Below, piece after piece: positions 54,349 to 63,452 of a stretch of DNA of 64,000 nt. The first letter of the stretch is position 1, and each line of letters starts with the position of its first letter. Origin of the DNA: Sinohyriopsis cumingii (Eukaryota; Mollusca; Bivalvia; Unionida; Unionidae). The position numbers and the translations under genes were made by a program. Below the pieces are notes generated by a model that ran no database searches, was not told the origin of the DNA, and saw only the letters and a list, made by a program, of their open reading frames with translations. Location: the NCBI GenBank assembly GCA_028554795.2, contig CM068839.1, positions 46,159,440 to 46,223,439 of the forward strand, read 5' to 3'.

Positions 54349-55671
54349 TTACAATGATCTTACAAACAGAGTGATCACTAACTCCTCCTCTTGTAGATCA
54401 ATTAGGTTATTTGACTGATCGGTAAGTTTAAAATTAATTCTTGTTAAAAACCGATTATGGCATCGCATATAGACCGGATTAATCGGACTCTCAACGATTA
54501 AAAATCCCGGAGGGGCTGTTGGTGAAAATGAATAAAGGATATACCCCTGTTGAGCCTGATTTGATTGCTTGGTATTCACCTGGTAACTCCCTTCGATAAC
54601 ATCACACACTAGATTGATTGCTATCACAGACGTAATATTTACATTGTATGGAGCAATATGCCTACCATCCTCTCCGTTATCGTGTCTGAGGATAGTTGAT
54701 GGGGCGAGAAAATCATTAAGAGATTTTCTTAGTTCTGGTGCGTTGTATCCTGGAAACTTGAAATCGGGTAAATTGGCTTCTGTGATATTATACTCGGTTA
54801 GGAATTTTTGTTTATTATCATCGCTGTTAGCAGATATTGTCTTAACGATTCGTTCATTAATATATTCCATGTCTGATATAAGTTGATTTAACACCTCAAC
54901 GTGTTTTCGTGCTTTTGTTTTCCGTAGCTGTTCTAGTTGTGATCGGTAATTACGATTAATCTCGGCAAACGTACCAGTGATATCATTTAAACTAACTGTG
55001 ACCACGGCGGATGATTCAGGAGTTTCCTTATACGGAAAATACCATTGCATGGTATTCCTGTTTTGAAATATAAACCTACTGGGTAATAACGTGCTTTTTA
55101 TAATAGACAAATCATCTCGATAACTGGGATTAATTTCATGATACGATTGCGCATTCGTGTGCAAGTCCGCGGGGATTTCATGAGGTGGATTCTTAGGCCA
55201 TCCTAGTATGGTTCTTATTGAACTGTTATAAATATCAACCATATACCCCGGTGTGCTTATTTCAATCGTCGACGATAACGTCGGTTCATGAACCGTAATA
55301 GCGATTTTTGATTCTTTTCCTGTGATCGATTTTATCCTGCGTTGAAATTCTTTATTGATTTGTTCTATTTGGTATGACCCAGTTGGTATTGTAACCTCCT
55401 TCCAGTCTGGGGTCCCATCGGGTTTATTTGTCCATGCAAAAACCAGCGAGTTATTAGGTTGTTGTCCGTTAAATGCTTCCGCTCGGATATTAGGCCAACT
55501 GTGATATACTCGCAATTTTGCCAGCGCTATTTCCTTCACTGGAACCGGTGATGGGAAGTTCACACTGAATTCGGGTTTCGTTGACGTTATCGATATCATA
55601 CTTGTTTGTACCGGAGTGGTGTTCTCCGCGATCCGTTGAAGTAATTGAAACCCTTCGGGGTTCAGCGACAT
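54349..55671 (-). CDS. Minor capsid/penton-like protein of element 2
   Basis: Intact, 440 codons. It has VKEIALAKLRVYHSWPNI near the N-terminus, IPTGSYQIEQINKEFQRRI (about 96-115), a helical insert (about 240-300: QLEQLRKTKARKHVEVLN), and the end segment LTRINFKLTDQSNNLIDLQE then ELVITLFVR. The GSYQIEQIN and LTDQ..NLIDL patterns parallel penton-type proteins of Polinton relatives. The function is inferred. Upstream motif GTGTTTAATTTTG (plus strand, 55,693) overlaps the end of the next gene. Confidence 0.75.
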   Translation of the reverse strand: MSLNPEGFQLLQRIAENTTPVQTSMISITSTKPEFSVNFPSPVPVKEIALAKLRVYHSWPNIRAEAFNGQQPNNSLVFAWTNKPDGTPDWKEVTIPTGSYQIEQINKEFQRRIKSITGKESKIAITVHEPTLSSTIEISTPGYMVDIYNSSIRTILGWPKNPPHEIPADLHTNAQSYHEINPSYRDDLSIIKSTLLPSRFIFQNRNTMQWYFPYKETPESSAVVTVSLNDITGTFAEINRNYRSQLEQLRKTKARKHVEVLNQLISDMEYINERIVKTISANSDDNKQKFLTEYNITEANLPDFKFPGYNAPELRKSLNDFLAPSTILRHDNGEDGRHIAPYNVNITSVIAINLVCDVIEGSYQVNTKQSNQAQQGYILYSFSPTAPPGFLIVESPINPVYMRCHNRFLTRINFKLTDQSNNLIDLQEEELVITLFVRSL

Positions 55672-55696
55672 TATTATTATTCGTTGTTTTTAGTGT

Positions 55697-56260
55697 TTAA
55701 TTTTGACACCGAATATTAACAACCTGCTTGTTTTCAGGAGAATGTTTTAAGCCATTGAAGTGGTTTCCGGCTTCCAGTTGAAAATTTTCGATTTTTGACA
55801 TCGCGGAGCCATACAACTGGACCATCGTGGAGAATTCAACATCGGATATGAACGAATTATCAATCGACAACGAGATCAACCCGGATAATTTCGAGTACGC
55901 GTCGGATACTATTTGATGTTTTACTATATACTCGTTGAGTTTTTTCTGAGAACACGATGATATCTTTCTAGTGATTGCGTTGGCGACTCCAGCAATTGTT
56001 GTTGCCGCGGAGATAGCGATTGGAACGGCGATCGGGGCTATCATGGTCACCGTGGATAAAATGACACCGGTACCGGCTACTATACCGGACACCGAGTACA
56101 CGGCCAAGTCGATGGCGGTTATTTTACGACGGTATTTTTTTATTTTTGCGCGGTATTGTTCGGAAAGCGTTTTTAAGCTCGCGGAGAATTCTTTTGCGGT
56201 ATCGAATCGATATTGATGTGACGTCGGTGATACCTCTGATTCAATTACCCTGGTGGTCAT
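55697..56260 (-). CDS. Coiled-coil membrane protein of element 2
   Basis: 187 codons. A helical N-terminal third, then a long hydrophobic stretch (IDLAVYSVSGIVAGTGVILS, with VTMIAPIAVPIAISAATTIA), then a helical C-terminus. The two-helix hairpin between coiled coils suggests membrane insertion. No family recognised. It lies between the minor capsid gene and the fibre gene. Confidence 0.75.
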   Translation of the reverse strand: MTTRVIESEVSPTSHQYRFDTAKEFSASLKTLSEQYRAKIKKYRRKITAIDLAVYSVSGIVAGTGVILSTVTMIAPIAVPIAISAATTIAGVANAITRKISSCSQKKLNEYIVKHQIVSDAYSKLSGLISLSIDNSFISDVEFSTMVQLYGSAMSKIENFQLEAGNHFNGLKHSPENKQVVNIRCQN

Positions 56261-56288
56261 TTTATTTTAAAAGAGCTAGTGTTTTCAA

Positions 56289-58483
56289 TTACTCACTTAG
56301 ATCCACCACAAATTCCACATACCATGTGATGTTTGCCCTAAATAGACTGCTATCAACGGCTCTAATTATAAACCGTTCGGTTGCATTCTTGTCAACGATT
56401 GTTGATATTGTATTGTTAAACCCGGATGAACTCGGCGATGATATATTAAACTGCATCGCCGAAATCAATGTCAATCGATAAATGCCCTTAACAATTGCGG
56501 TGATATTTACTACATTATGCGTAGGAGTCCAATCGAATGATCCGTGTTGAACCGTGTATACGCTATTGCCGATGCTCCCATGAGGTGTTTTCATTTTTTC
56601 GAGTTGCTCTGTCATTCTAGGTAGTCTGTCTTTAATCGCTGTAACATCAGTTTTGATCGTTCCTATTTCCTGTGTATACGCGTCTATATTATTCTTGTTC
56701 GCTGTAACCTTAGTAATGAGTGTATTTATTTCCCCTCCATACGCGTCTACATTTTTTTTGTTCGCTGCAACCTTAGTAATGAGTGTACTTATTTCCCCTC
56801 CATACGCGTCTACATTTTTTTTGTTCGCTGCAACCTTAGTAATGAGTGTATTTATTTCCTGTGTATTCTCGGTTATACTTTTTTTGTTCGCTGTAACCTT
56901 AGTAATGAGTGTATTTATTTCCTGTGTATTCTCGGTTATACTTTTTTTGTTCGCTGCAACATCAGTTTTGATCGTTCCTATTTCCCCTGTATGCGCGTCT
57001 ATATTCCTTTTGTTCGCTGCAACATCAGTTTTGACTGTTTCTATTTCCCCTGTATGCGCGTCTATATTTCTTTTGTTCGCTGCAACATCAGTTTTGACTG
57101 TTTCTATTTCCCCTGTATGCGCGTCTATATTTCTTTTGTTCGCTGCAACATCAGTTTTGACTGTTTCTATTCTCCATCCATGCTCGTCTATATTATTCTT
57201 GTTCGCTACAATATCAGTTTTGATCGTTCCTATTCTCTGTTCATGCACGTCTATACTTTTTTTGTTCGCTACAATATCAGTTTTGATCGTTCCTATTTCC
57301 CCTGTATGCGCGTCTATATTCCTTTTGTTCGCTGCAACATCAGTTTTGATCGTTCCTATTTCCCCTGTATGCGCGTCTATACTTTTTTTGTTCGCTGCAA
57401 CATCAGTTTTGATTGTTTTTATTTCCCCTCCATACGCGTCTATACTTTTTTTGTTCGCTGCAGCATCAGTTTTGATTGTTTTTATTTCCCCTGTATTCGC
57501 GTCTATACTTTTTTTGTTCGTTGCAACATCAGTTTTGATTGTTTTTTTTTCCTGTGTATGCCCGTCTACATTTTTTTGTTCGCTGCAACATCAGTTTTGA
57601 TCGTTCCAATTTCCCCTCCATACGCGTCTATATTCCCTTTGTTCGCTGCAACATCAGTTTTGATTGTTCTTATTTCCCCTCTATACGCGTCTTTACTTTT
57701 TTTGTTCGCTGCAACATCAGTTTTGATTGTTCTTATTTCCCCTCCATACGCGTCTACATTTTTTTTGTTCGCTTCAACATCAGTTTTGATTGTTTTTATT
57801 TCCTGTCCATTCGCGTCTACATTATTCTTGTTCGCTGCAACATCAGCTTTGATTGTTTTTATTTCCTGTCCATACGCAGTGATATCATTTATAGTTGTTG
57901 TACTCTCATCCAGCTTGGTATTTTTTTTACCAAAGAATTTATCAAAGTTGTCATCGATCCTGTTAACATTTTTTCGTAACGTATAAAATTGGCCCGACAG
58001 CGTTGTAAACTCCGAAATAGTATTTTTTATTGTTGTAATATTCGGTTCGGTTACCGCCGGGGTCCCAAAAAAACTAGCGGCAGTGAGTTGTATATCGGTG
58101 ACAGATTTTTTCACCTCGGTGACAGATTTTTTCACCTGCGTGTCAAGTTCGGTCACCGATCTATCTAACCTTGTAAAACCGTCTCGGATTAATGTTATCG
58201 TCGATAGATGTTCGCCTGGTTTAAGTCGTCCGTCGCTGGTATACAGCGCGATAGCGTTCTCGGCGGCATCACGCTGTCGTGTTAAAACGTCATCCAGCGA
58301 CACATTACTGGATTTCAATTTACCCTGGCGGTCTTGAAATACAACTATTTCACGTGGGTCAACACTGGTTAGGTTCAACGTATCGGCGATTTCATCCACG
58401 ATTAGTTTTTTTATGTCATCGGTGGCGGGCGTTTCCGTGGATTCTTTCAGCGCCAAAATAGGTCGTCCCCAAATATCAATCAT
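56289..58483 (-). pseudogene. Long repeat fibre protein, one frameshift
   Basis: Two frames form one protein of about 730 residues. The N-terminus (58,483: MIDIWGRPILAL) is globular with an early coiled coil. Then comes a region of about 18 repeats of 23 residues (pattern EIxTIKTDVAANKxxIDAYG), encoded by 69-bp DNA repeats at 56,640-57,890. The C-terminus (about 56,290-56,610) is unique, beta-rich and ends TWYVEFVVDLSE, plausible as a head domain. The break is a run of seven A (57,571-57,577) where neighbouring units have eight. The shape matches trimeric viral attachment fibres, inference only. Long plus-strand ORFs here are shadows. Confidence 0.85.
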
Positions 58484-58508
58484 CGTTATTGTAAAAAAAA
58501 CGGTGTTT

Positions 58509-58925
58509 TTAATTAACCCGCCGGGCCTCTACGACCCCACTAGTGTATTCGTTTACAACCACATGAGGTGGTTTCCGCGATGATGAAATCGCCGCGAGTA
58601 CGTTCAATACCTCACGGCCACATATCGGTGGGTCACTTAATCGCTGTGTTGGCAGCGTGGAATAAAAAACCGGGGCTGAACACGCCCGGATATACCGCAT
58701 GAACTCGTTCGGCGGGGCTAACCCGTATGAATCAAAATAGACGATCGCACGCGGATCAATCGCGTATGCAACCCAATGAGTTCCCGCTCCGGAGGACCCA
58801 TCGAGGTTAATTATGCCGGTTTCAGTATTCCTTGGTGCCGCCGGTAATTGATCCCTCATAAAAACACCTCTGAAGTTTTTTATCGCTAACGCGTCGGCGG
58901 CGTCTATTAAATCAAAATTAGACAT
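58509..58925 (-). CDS. Adenain-like cysteine protease (C5 family)
   Basis: 138 residues from the ATG at 58,925. Upstream in-frame ATGs lie in the neighbour's repeat and are less likely. Catalytic residues fit: His50 (THWVAY), Asp65 (YFDSYG), Gln94 and Cys102 (PICG). The start NFDLIDAADALAIKNFRGVF matches the adenain N-terminus (…IKNFRGVFMRDQLP). Shorter than adenovirus protease (about 205), as in Polinton relatives. It would process virion precursors. Overlapping of its upstream frame with the gene at 58,934 is slight. Confidence 0.9.
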   Translation of the reverse strand: MSNFDLIDAADALAIKNFRGVFMRDQLPAAPRNTETGIINLDGSSGAGTHWVAYAIDPRAIVYFDSYGLAPPNEFMRYIRACSAPVFYSTLPTQRLSDPPICGREVLNVLAAISSSRKPPHVVVNEYTSGVVEARRVN

Positions 58926-58933
58926 AGGAGTCA

Positions 58934-59407
58934 TTAAACGGTTCCCGGTAGTCTTAGACCCTTTCCCGAGTACCATGAATACGGGGTTCCCGGTAGTCTT
59001 AGACCCTTTCCGGCCACGGATCGTTTTTTTTTATAGCCTTTCCCGGTTGCCTTCTTCAATGCCATCCCCGCCGCGGTACCAACGGCTCCTAACGCCGCCG
59101 CCTTAGCCACTGCTGGTGCGGCCGCGGCAATCAACGCTGGAATCGCAGCTAACAGCGGAAATATCCCACCGGTCTTTTCCATGTTTTTGATTGCTGCGGC
59201 TGAGAAAGTTATTTGAATACCCTTTTTATTCTTCATCGCATCATTGAAATGTTTTATTTGACGCGCCGTCAACGATATCTTATGATTACCACCTGCCATC
59301 TGTGACGGCTTCAGCGTTATTGTGGTTCCGCATTGTTTAGCCGACTTTGATCGTAATTTCTTGACTTGACCATCGGTCAACTCTACACTGACAACACTAT
59401 ACGACAT
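58934..59407 (-). CDS. pX-like virion protein with GG-Leu-Pro motif
   Basis: 157 codons. Two repeats of LT..Q-type helical segments (LTDGQVKKL, LTARQIKHF) lead to a hydrophobic stretch (GGIFPLLAAIPALIAAAAPA) and an Ala-rich helix, then a basic KKKR. It ends with a duplicated GKGLRLPG. The GGxxPLL and GxGLxLPG signatures recur in membrane-active virion proteins of adenovirus- and Polinton-like viruses. The duplicated end corresponds to a 33-bp repeat in the DNA at 58,938-59,010. Confidence 0.85.
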   Translation of the reverse strand: MSYSVVSVELTDGQVKKLRSKSAKQCGTTITLKPSQMAGGNHKISLTARQIKHFNDAMKNKKGIQITFSAAAIKNMEKTGGIFPLLAAIPALIAAAAPAVAKAAALGAVGTAAGMALKKATGKGYKKKRSVAGKGLRLPGTPYSWYSGKGLRLPGTV

Positions 59408-59435
59408 TTTATTGTAAACGCGTTTGTGTTTTCAA

Positions 59436-60863
59436 TTACATGTTTTCCACTGGCGCATCAACGATTCTCATTCGTCCACCAACACCTTCTAGCAGCATTG
59501 ATTTATCGCTGAGAATGACAGCAACCGCTCTATAATCGGCACCACCCGGGGCTATACGAGCTCGGAAGTGTATATCAACGACGGATTGTCTCGTTAAATC
59601 AAGATGTTCCAACGAAAAATAATAAATCGGATACAGGTTTTTAAAATCAAGTTGTGATATTTGCAAACCAGTGTCGACGTTTTGATCACGACCCATATAT
59701 GACAGCAATCGATGATACACACGTGCGATATGGTTGTCGCCGTAATTAAGCTGTATATCCTCGGATGGTTCCTGTTGTCCGTTTATTCTCAGCGAAACAT
59801 CCCTGACTCCTAATTGATCAAATATCATATGGCTGCGTTCTTGATTATTCAATCGATCCCTATTTTGTAGCGCTATGAATATATGACGCGGGGCTGAAAC
59901 ACCCTGTTTTGATGCCAAGTGCCATGTAAATGTATCAGCGACATTATCCTCTTTAGCATCAGTTGTTACCGCTAGCCAACTCAACAACGATTTTCCCCCC
60001 TGTTCCATAAATGATAACAATCGTGCTTCCGTGGTAACTGATGTAGTCAACACCGGCATCCACAATGCTATTTTAGTTAAAACGACTTTACCGTTATCGA
60101 CGCCAGCAGCACGCCATATTGCATTGTTATCATCGCCCCTTCGCGTTAGCGCGATTGTATGCTTAGCCCCATAGATAACTTTTCTGACATTTCTACAAAA
60201 TCCGAATATGTGATGGAGTGGAATCGCGCATGAAAACTGTCGGCGTTGTCCTTGCAATGTTGCTATTCGTGTTGCAAATCCCATATTGTAATTATCGTTA
60301 ATACTTTTCATAACAGTGAAATCGGCGCCTGGTCTTGCCCTGCGGTCTGGGTTAGCTGCTTCAGCCTGTGGGTCAACTGCGGTATCTCTTTCCGCCAGCA
60401 CGTTAATGTACTGAAGATGATCAGCGTTATTAGTGGTATCCTTCGCGAACATTATAGATGGGCCCGCCGATCTTGTATAATCATCCGAGTATCTCGCTAA
60501 CCCAATTATCGTCGTTGCAACATCAACCTCGCGTTCTATTGATTCAATTTCTCGCCCGTCAATAAGATATCTGGCACTCTCAAATAACGCCATGATATCG
60601 TTGTTGACGAAGCCAACTCGAACACGAGGGTCATTTGCGTATGGTGTATTAGCGGCAACATTTGTCACGAGTTCTCCCTCAATTTCGATAAACGCTTCAC
60701 ACGGCAAAAAGTATTTACTGGTATCTTGGACTTGAAGTTCAATTCGCGATCGTAGGTCGGCTTGTGGTGGTTGATAGGAATAAAATTGATAATCACGGAC
60801 AGAATCATCCCTGCGCACTGGGGCATCCATATCAAACGCGGGATCAGCGGTTCGCGCAAACAT
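59436..60863 (-). CDS. Major capsid protein of element 2 (double jelly-roll type)
   Basis: Intact, 475 codons from ATG 60,863 (an upstream ATG at 60,878 adds five residues but lies inside the upstream promoter-like motif). Signature segments: YFLPCEAFIEIEGEL (about 54-68), IPLHHIFGFCRNVRKVIYGA (about 225-245), ALWMPVLTTSVTTEARLL, LYPIYYFSLEHLDLTRQSV and VILSDKSMLLEGVGG near the end. The pattern IPLHHIFGF..IYG and LYPI..(Q)SVVDI is one I associate with a capsid family in cnidarian and arthropod virus-like elements, different from the Polinton family at 37,364. The fold is inferred, not shown. Confidence 0.8.
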   Translation of the reverse strand: MFARTADPAFDMDAPVRRDDSVRDYQFYSYQPPQADLRSRIELQVQDTSKYFLPCEAFIEIEGELVTNVAANTPYANDPRVRVGFVNNDIMALFESARYLIDGREIESIEREVDVATTIIGLARYSDDYTRSAGPSIMFAKDTTNNADHLQYINVLAERDTAVDPQAEAANPDRRARPGADFTVMKSINDNYNMGFATRIATLQGQRRQFSCAIPLHHIFGFCRNVRKVIYGAKHTIALTRRGDDNNAIWRAAGVDNGKVVLTKIALWMPVLTTSVTTEARLLSFMEQGGKSLLSWLAVTTDAKEDNVADTFTWHLASKQGVSAPRHIFIALQNRDRLNNQERSHMIFDQLGVRDVSLRINGQQEPSEDIQLNYGDNHIARVYHRLLSYMGRDQNVDTGLQISQLDFKNLYPIYYFSLEHLDLTRQSVVDIHFRARIAPGGADYRAVAVILSDKSMLLEGVGGRMRIVDAPVENM

Positions 60864-60955
60864 TTTATTATTTATCATGTTGATGTTTTCAATTGCAATT
60901 CATCAACGTCGCTTTCGTCGTAAATTCTTTGAATTCTGTTTAAGACCACTTCCCG

Positions 60956-61384
60956 CTATTTCATGAGCGCGTTGGTTGCCGCATCGGCGGATGGCTGAGC
61001 CGCCAATGGCGAAGCCATCGTCGCTAGTTTTTCTTCCACGGCGTTATTTATTACCCTGCTAACATTTGCAGGCATCACTGTCGTTGATGGCATCACCGGT
61101 GGTTTCTGTTTTCTTTTTCTCACCAACGACATTAGTTTGTCCTTTGCTGCAGAAAAAGCCTTTCCGGCAACATCTCCAACAGCGCTGATTCCCTTATCAT
61201 GAATAACATCAATAGCCTTCATTCCTAATTGTTTGGCTAACGGCGCCACTTTTGGAGCCATTCTTGTAAATAACCCCGCAATGGTGCTACCGAGACCATC
61301 TCCATAGTACGCGCGGTAAACAGGCAATCGCGAGTTTACCACGTAGACGAGTACTGGTTTATCATGGTTGTAATGTATGATCAT
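60956..61384 (-). CDS. pVI-like virion protein of element 2
   Basis: 142 codons from ATG 61,384 (MIIHYNHDKPVLVYVV). The frame is open further upstream to 61,420, but that stretch is the promoter-like motif, so the downstream start is chosen. Core RAYYGDGLGSTIAGLFTRMA, then APLAKQLGMKAIDV, a basic KRKQK and an Ala/Pro tail. The GLG..(F)R..P plan matches the Polinton's product at 38,693, so both elements carry a protein of this type. Confidence 0.75.
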   Translation of the reverse strand: MIIHYNHDKPVLVYVVNSRLPVYRAYYGDGLGSTIAGLFTRMAPKVAPLAKQLGMKAIDVIHDKGISAVGDVAGKAFSAAKDKLMSLVRKRKQKPPVMPSTTVMPANVSRVINNAVEEKLATMASPLAAQPSADAATNALMK

Positions 61385-61412
61385 CTTTATTATAAAAACA
61401 CCAGTTTTCCAA

Positions 61413-62378
61413 TTAATCATCCACGAGTTCGTCTATGAGCGTTCGATATGCATTAATGTCCATGATACCGCCTGCAAATAACCGCTTGCAAATATCAGCG
61501 GCCTCATTGATTATTTCCGGAGAGTTATTTCCGGCTCGTTTTCCTCCGATTAGTACTTCCAGCCGTGATATATCACTGAGAACACTATTAGGACAAGCGT
61601 TTTCAACCACACCACTGTATCCTTTTCCTTTTTTTGGTTTTGCACTTCTAACCTCATCGAGGAATACTTTGTAATCGGGATCACCACGTGGTACCGCATT
61701 CTCATGTTTACTCGCTAAATACACCATTCTTGTCCAATCCTTTATATCCCTTACATTTTCCTCGTAACCGCTATTGATATGCTTCTTATCTCGTGTGCTC
61801 TTAGCAAAATTTGTGACAGTAAAATCAACTAATTCTTCCCTGCTGAGGCCTCTAATTTTATCTATTGTGTCCTTTTTAAGTACATTACGGGGTATATTCC
61901 CCCCTTTCTCTTTTTTTTCCTGTATTTCTTCCGGTATTTCTTCCGGTATTTCTTCTTCTGGTTCTCTTGCGGTAGCACCTAGTTCTTCTTCTTCGGCCAT
62001 TGTAACATAAGGTTCTTGTGGGTCCATTATAGCGAGTGGTGGTGGCCTCCGTGTTGTAGCAACCGCTATTTTCGCAGGAAGTGTTTCTAAAGACCTTTTT
62101 GTTTGTTCGGTCCGAGCCGCTATCTTTTCAAGTACGCCAAGCAGTGACGCCTTTTTCTTTCTTTCTTCGTCGGGAATATCCCCGTATATCGCTGTTTTCA
62201 CATCCTTGGTTGCACTCGTTATCGGAGCAAAGAGTTGTTCACTTCCAACAGTAAAATCAGTTTGTAGTTGCTGCCGCGTTTGAAGTTGTTCTCGGACCCT
62301 GTCTCGTAACGGTATGAACTTTTTAAGCGCCGCTAGCCGCTCTCTGGCTAGCCGAGTAGTAAGTGATTCGCCTACCAT
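61413..62378 (-). CDS. Conserved protein with RLEVLIGGKRAGN motif
   Basis: 321 codons. Helical N-terminal half (LARERLAALKKF..), acidic middle (EEEELGATAREPEEEIPEE), then a C-terminal segment SRLEVLIGGKRAGNNSPEI followed by EAADICKRLFAGGIM. I recall this C-terminal pattern in uncharacterised proteins of Polinton-like elements. Role unknown; a virion scaffold is a guess. Confidence 0.75.
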   Translation of the reverse strand: MVGESLTTRLARERLAALKKFIPLRDRVREQLQTRQQLQTDFTVGSEQLFAPITSATKDVKTAIYGDIPDEERKKKASLLGVLEKIAARTEQTKRSLETLPAKIAVATTRRPPPLAIMDPQEPYVTMAEEEELGATAREPEEEIPEEIPEEIQEKKEKGGNIPRNVLKKDTIDKIRGLSREELVDFTVTNFAKSTRDKKHINSGYEENVRDIKDWTRMVYLASKHENAVPRGDPDYKVFLDEVRSAKPKKGKGYSGVVENACPNSVLSDISRLEVLIGGKRAGNNSPEIINEAADICKRLFAGGIMDINAYRTLIDELVDD

Positions 62379-62400
62379 TATTGCAATTGCTCCGCAATTT

Positions 62401-62814
62401 CTAATTTCCCGCCGAGTGTGGCGGGGGGGATATGTATACCATCGGGGGCTCCACGGAGTTTTCGTCTATAATCCTTCTAATGTTTTTGATCTTACTAGAA
62501 ATCTCCCGGCGTCGTTCATAAACACGTCCAAGTTTTTTTCGTATTATTTCAACGGCAGTGAATAGTCCAATGAATGCATTTACGTCATTGTGGTACAAGT
62601 TTTCATTAATCGTATGTTGTAATCGTTTTATAAAAAAGTACTCGCGGGCCAGGGTAAAACGCCCCCGTTTCGATTGTTCGTTAATAATCTCATAATCGGA
62701 TAATATTTTTTCGCTGTTGAGACCATCAGATAATTCAATTCCTTGATTTTTTAATTTTGAAATCTCGGTTAATATATTATTGATGTCTTCGATATTCATA
62801 TTCTTATAAAACAT
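62401..62814 (-). CDS. Unknown helical protein of element 2
   Basis: 137 codons, mostly helical, charged. The second Met (residue 6) is an alternative start. The preceding region (62,820-62,900) is an AT-rich gap of about 120 nt. No family recognised. Confidence 0.65.
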   Translation of the reverse strand: MFYKNMNIEDINNILTEISKLKNQGIELSDGLNSEKILSDYEIINEQSKRGRFTLAREYFFIKRLQHTINENLYHNDVNAFIGLFTAVEIIRKKLGRVYERRREISSKIKNIRRIIDENSVEPPMVYISPPPHSAGN

Positions 62815-62935
62815 CTTATTTTTAAATAAAAAAAATTATTTTACAAAATGAACCCCGCGCAGTGTGTTATTTATTACTATAGATAGTATTTAAACATAAA
62901 AGAGGTATTACAGACAATTCGTCATGGTGACCTTG

Positions 62936-63439
62936 TCACTCGCTGATATTTGTGTACGAAAATCGAATTCTGTGTCCGGTCCTTTTCGAGATCGCTGTTT
63001 GATATACTCGTTCTGCTACTTTTCGTATTGAGGCGATACAAATGTCAAAGTATCTACTGGCTTCATTCATCGACTGAAAAGTTTTTTCTTCGTGAGTTGT
63101 TGTATCAAACGAGTTGACGCTCTTTGCTTTTTTTGCGTGCTTCCCTGTTTTACCTTTTTTGACATTCTGACTTTGAGTAATGGACTGTAGGTTTATAAGA
63201 GAATTATTTAGACGATCAGAATCAATGTGATCAATAACGAAACCATTCTCGATTGGCCCCTTAAACGTTTCATATACCACCCTGTGAACAAAATACTTCT
63301 TCTTTCCGGCACCAAATGTCAAATACCCCTGATTATTTACGGTACCAACCGGCTTCTTCAGTCTGCGGTTTCTAACAACGCCGTCGCGAGATGCCTCGTA
63401 ATTAACGAGCACAGGATGCGGCTGAAAATCTTGGTCCAT
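62936..63439 (-). CDS. HNH endonuclease with NUMOD-type domains
   Basis: 167 codons. N-terminal NYEASRDGVVRNRRLKK and NNQGYLTFGAGKKKYFVHRV, then FVIDHIDSDRLNNSLINLQS, the HNH_3 signature (H, N, N residues), then a C-terminal NUMOD1-like helix (FQSMNEASRYFDICIASIRK). This composition is typical of phage and giant-virus HNH homing-type enzymes. Its presence in an animal genome element argues for viral origin. Catalytic His and Asn are present. Confidence 0.88.
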   Translation of the reverse strand: MDQDFQPHPVLVNYEASRDGVVRNRRLKKPVGTVNNQGYLTFGAGKKKYFVHRVVYETFKGPIENGFVIDHIDSDRLNNSLINLQSITQSQNVKKGKTGKHAKKAKSVNSFDTTTHEEKTFQSMNEASRYFDICIASIRKVAERVYQTAISKRTGHRIRFSYTNISE

Positions 63440-63452
63440 TTGTATAATAATA

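Larger units (their letters stand above)
55693..61415 (-). promoter_or_regulatory. Recurrent intergenic motif TAATTGAAAACAC
   Basis: On the minus strand the core (T)AATTGAAAAC(A)C lies 20-35 nt before the ATG of several element-2 genes: plus-strand copies at 56,279-56,291, 58,503-58,515, 59,426-59,438, 60,883-60,895, 61,402-61,415 (diverged) and 55,693-55,705 (diverged). AT-rich TTTAnAATAAAATG-type sequence leads to the start. Usually the motif's first TAA is the stop codon of the gene upstream. It resembles AATTGAAA-type early promoters of large DNA viruses. Confidence 0.7.

Noticed and set aside
56653..57986. Plus-strand ORFs of 315 and 331 codons
   Set aside because: Shadows of the fibre gene; the 69-bp repeat is a multiple of 3 and keeps the antisense frames open.
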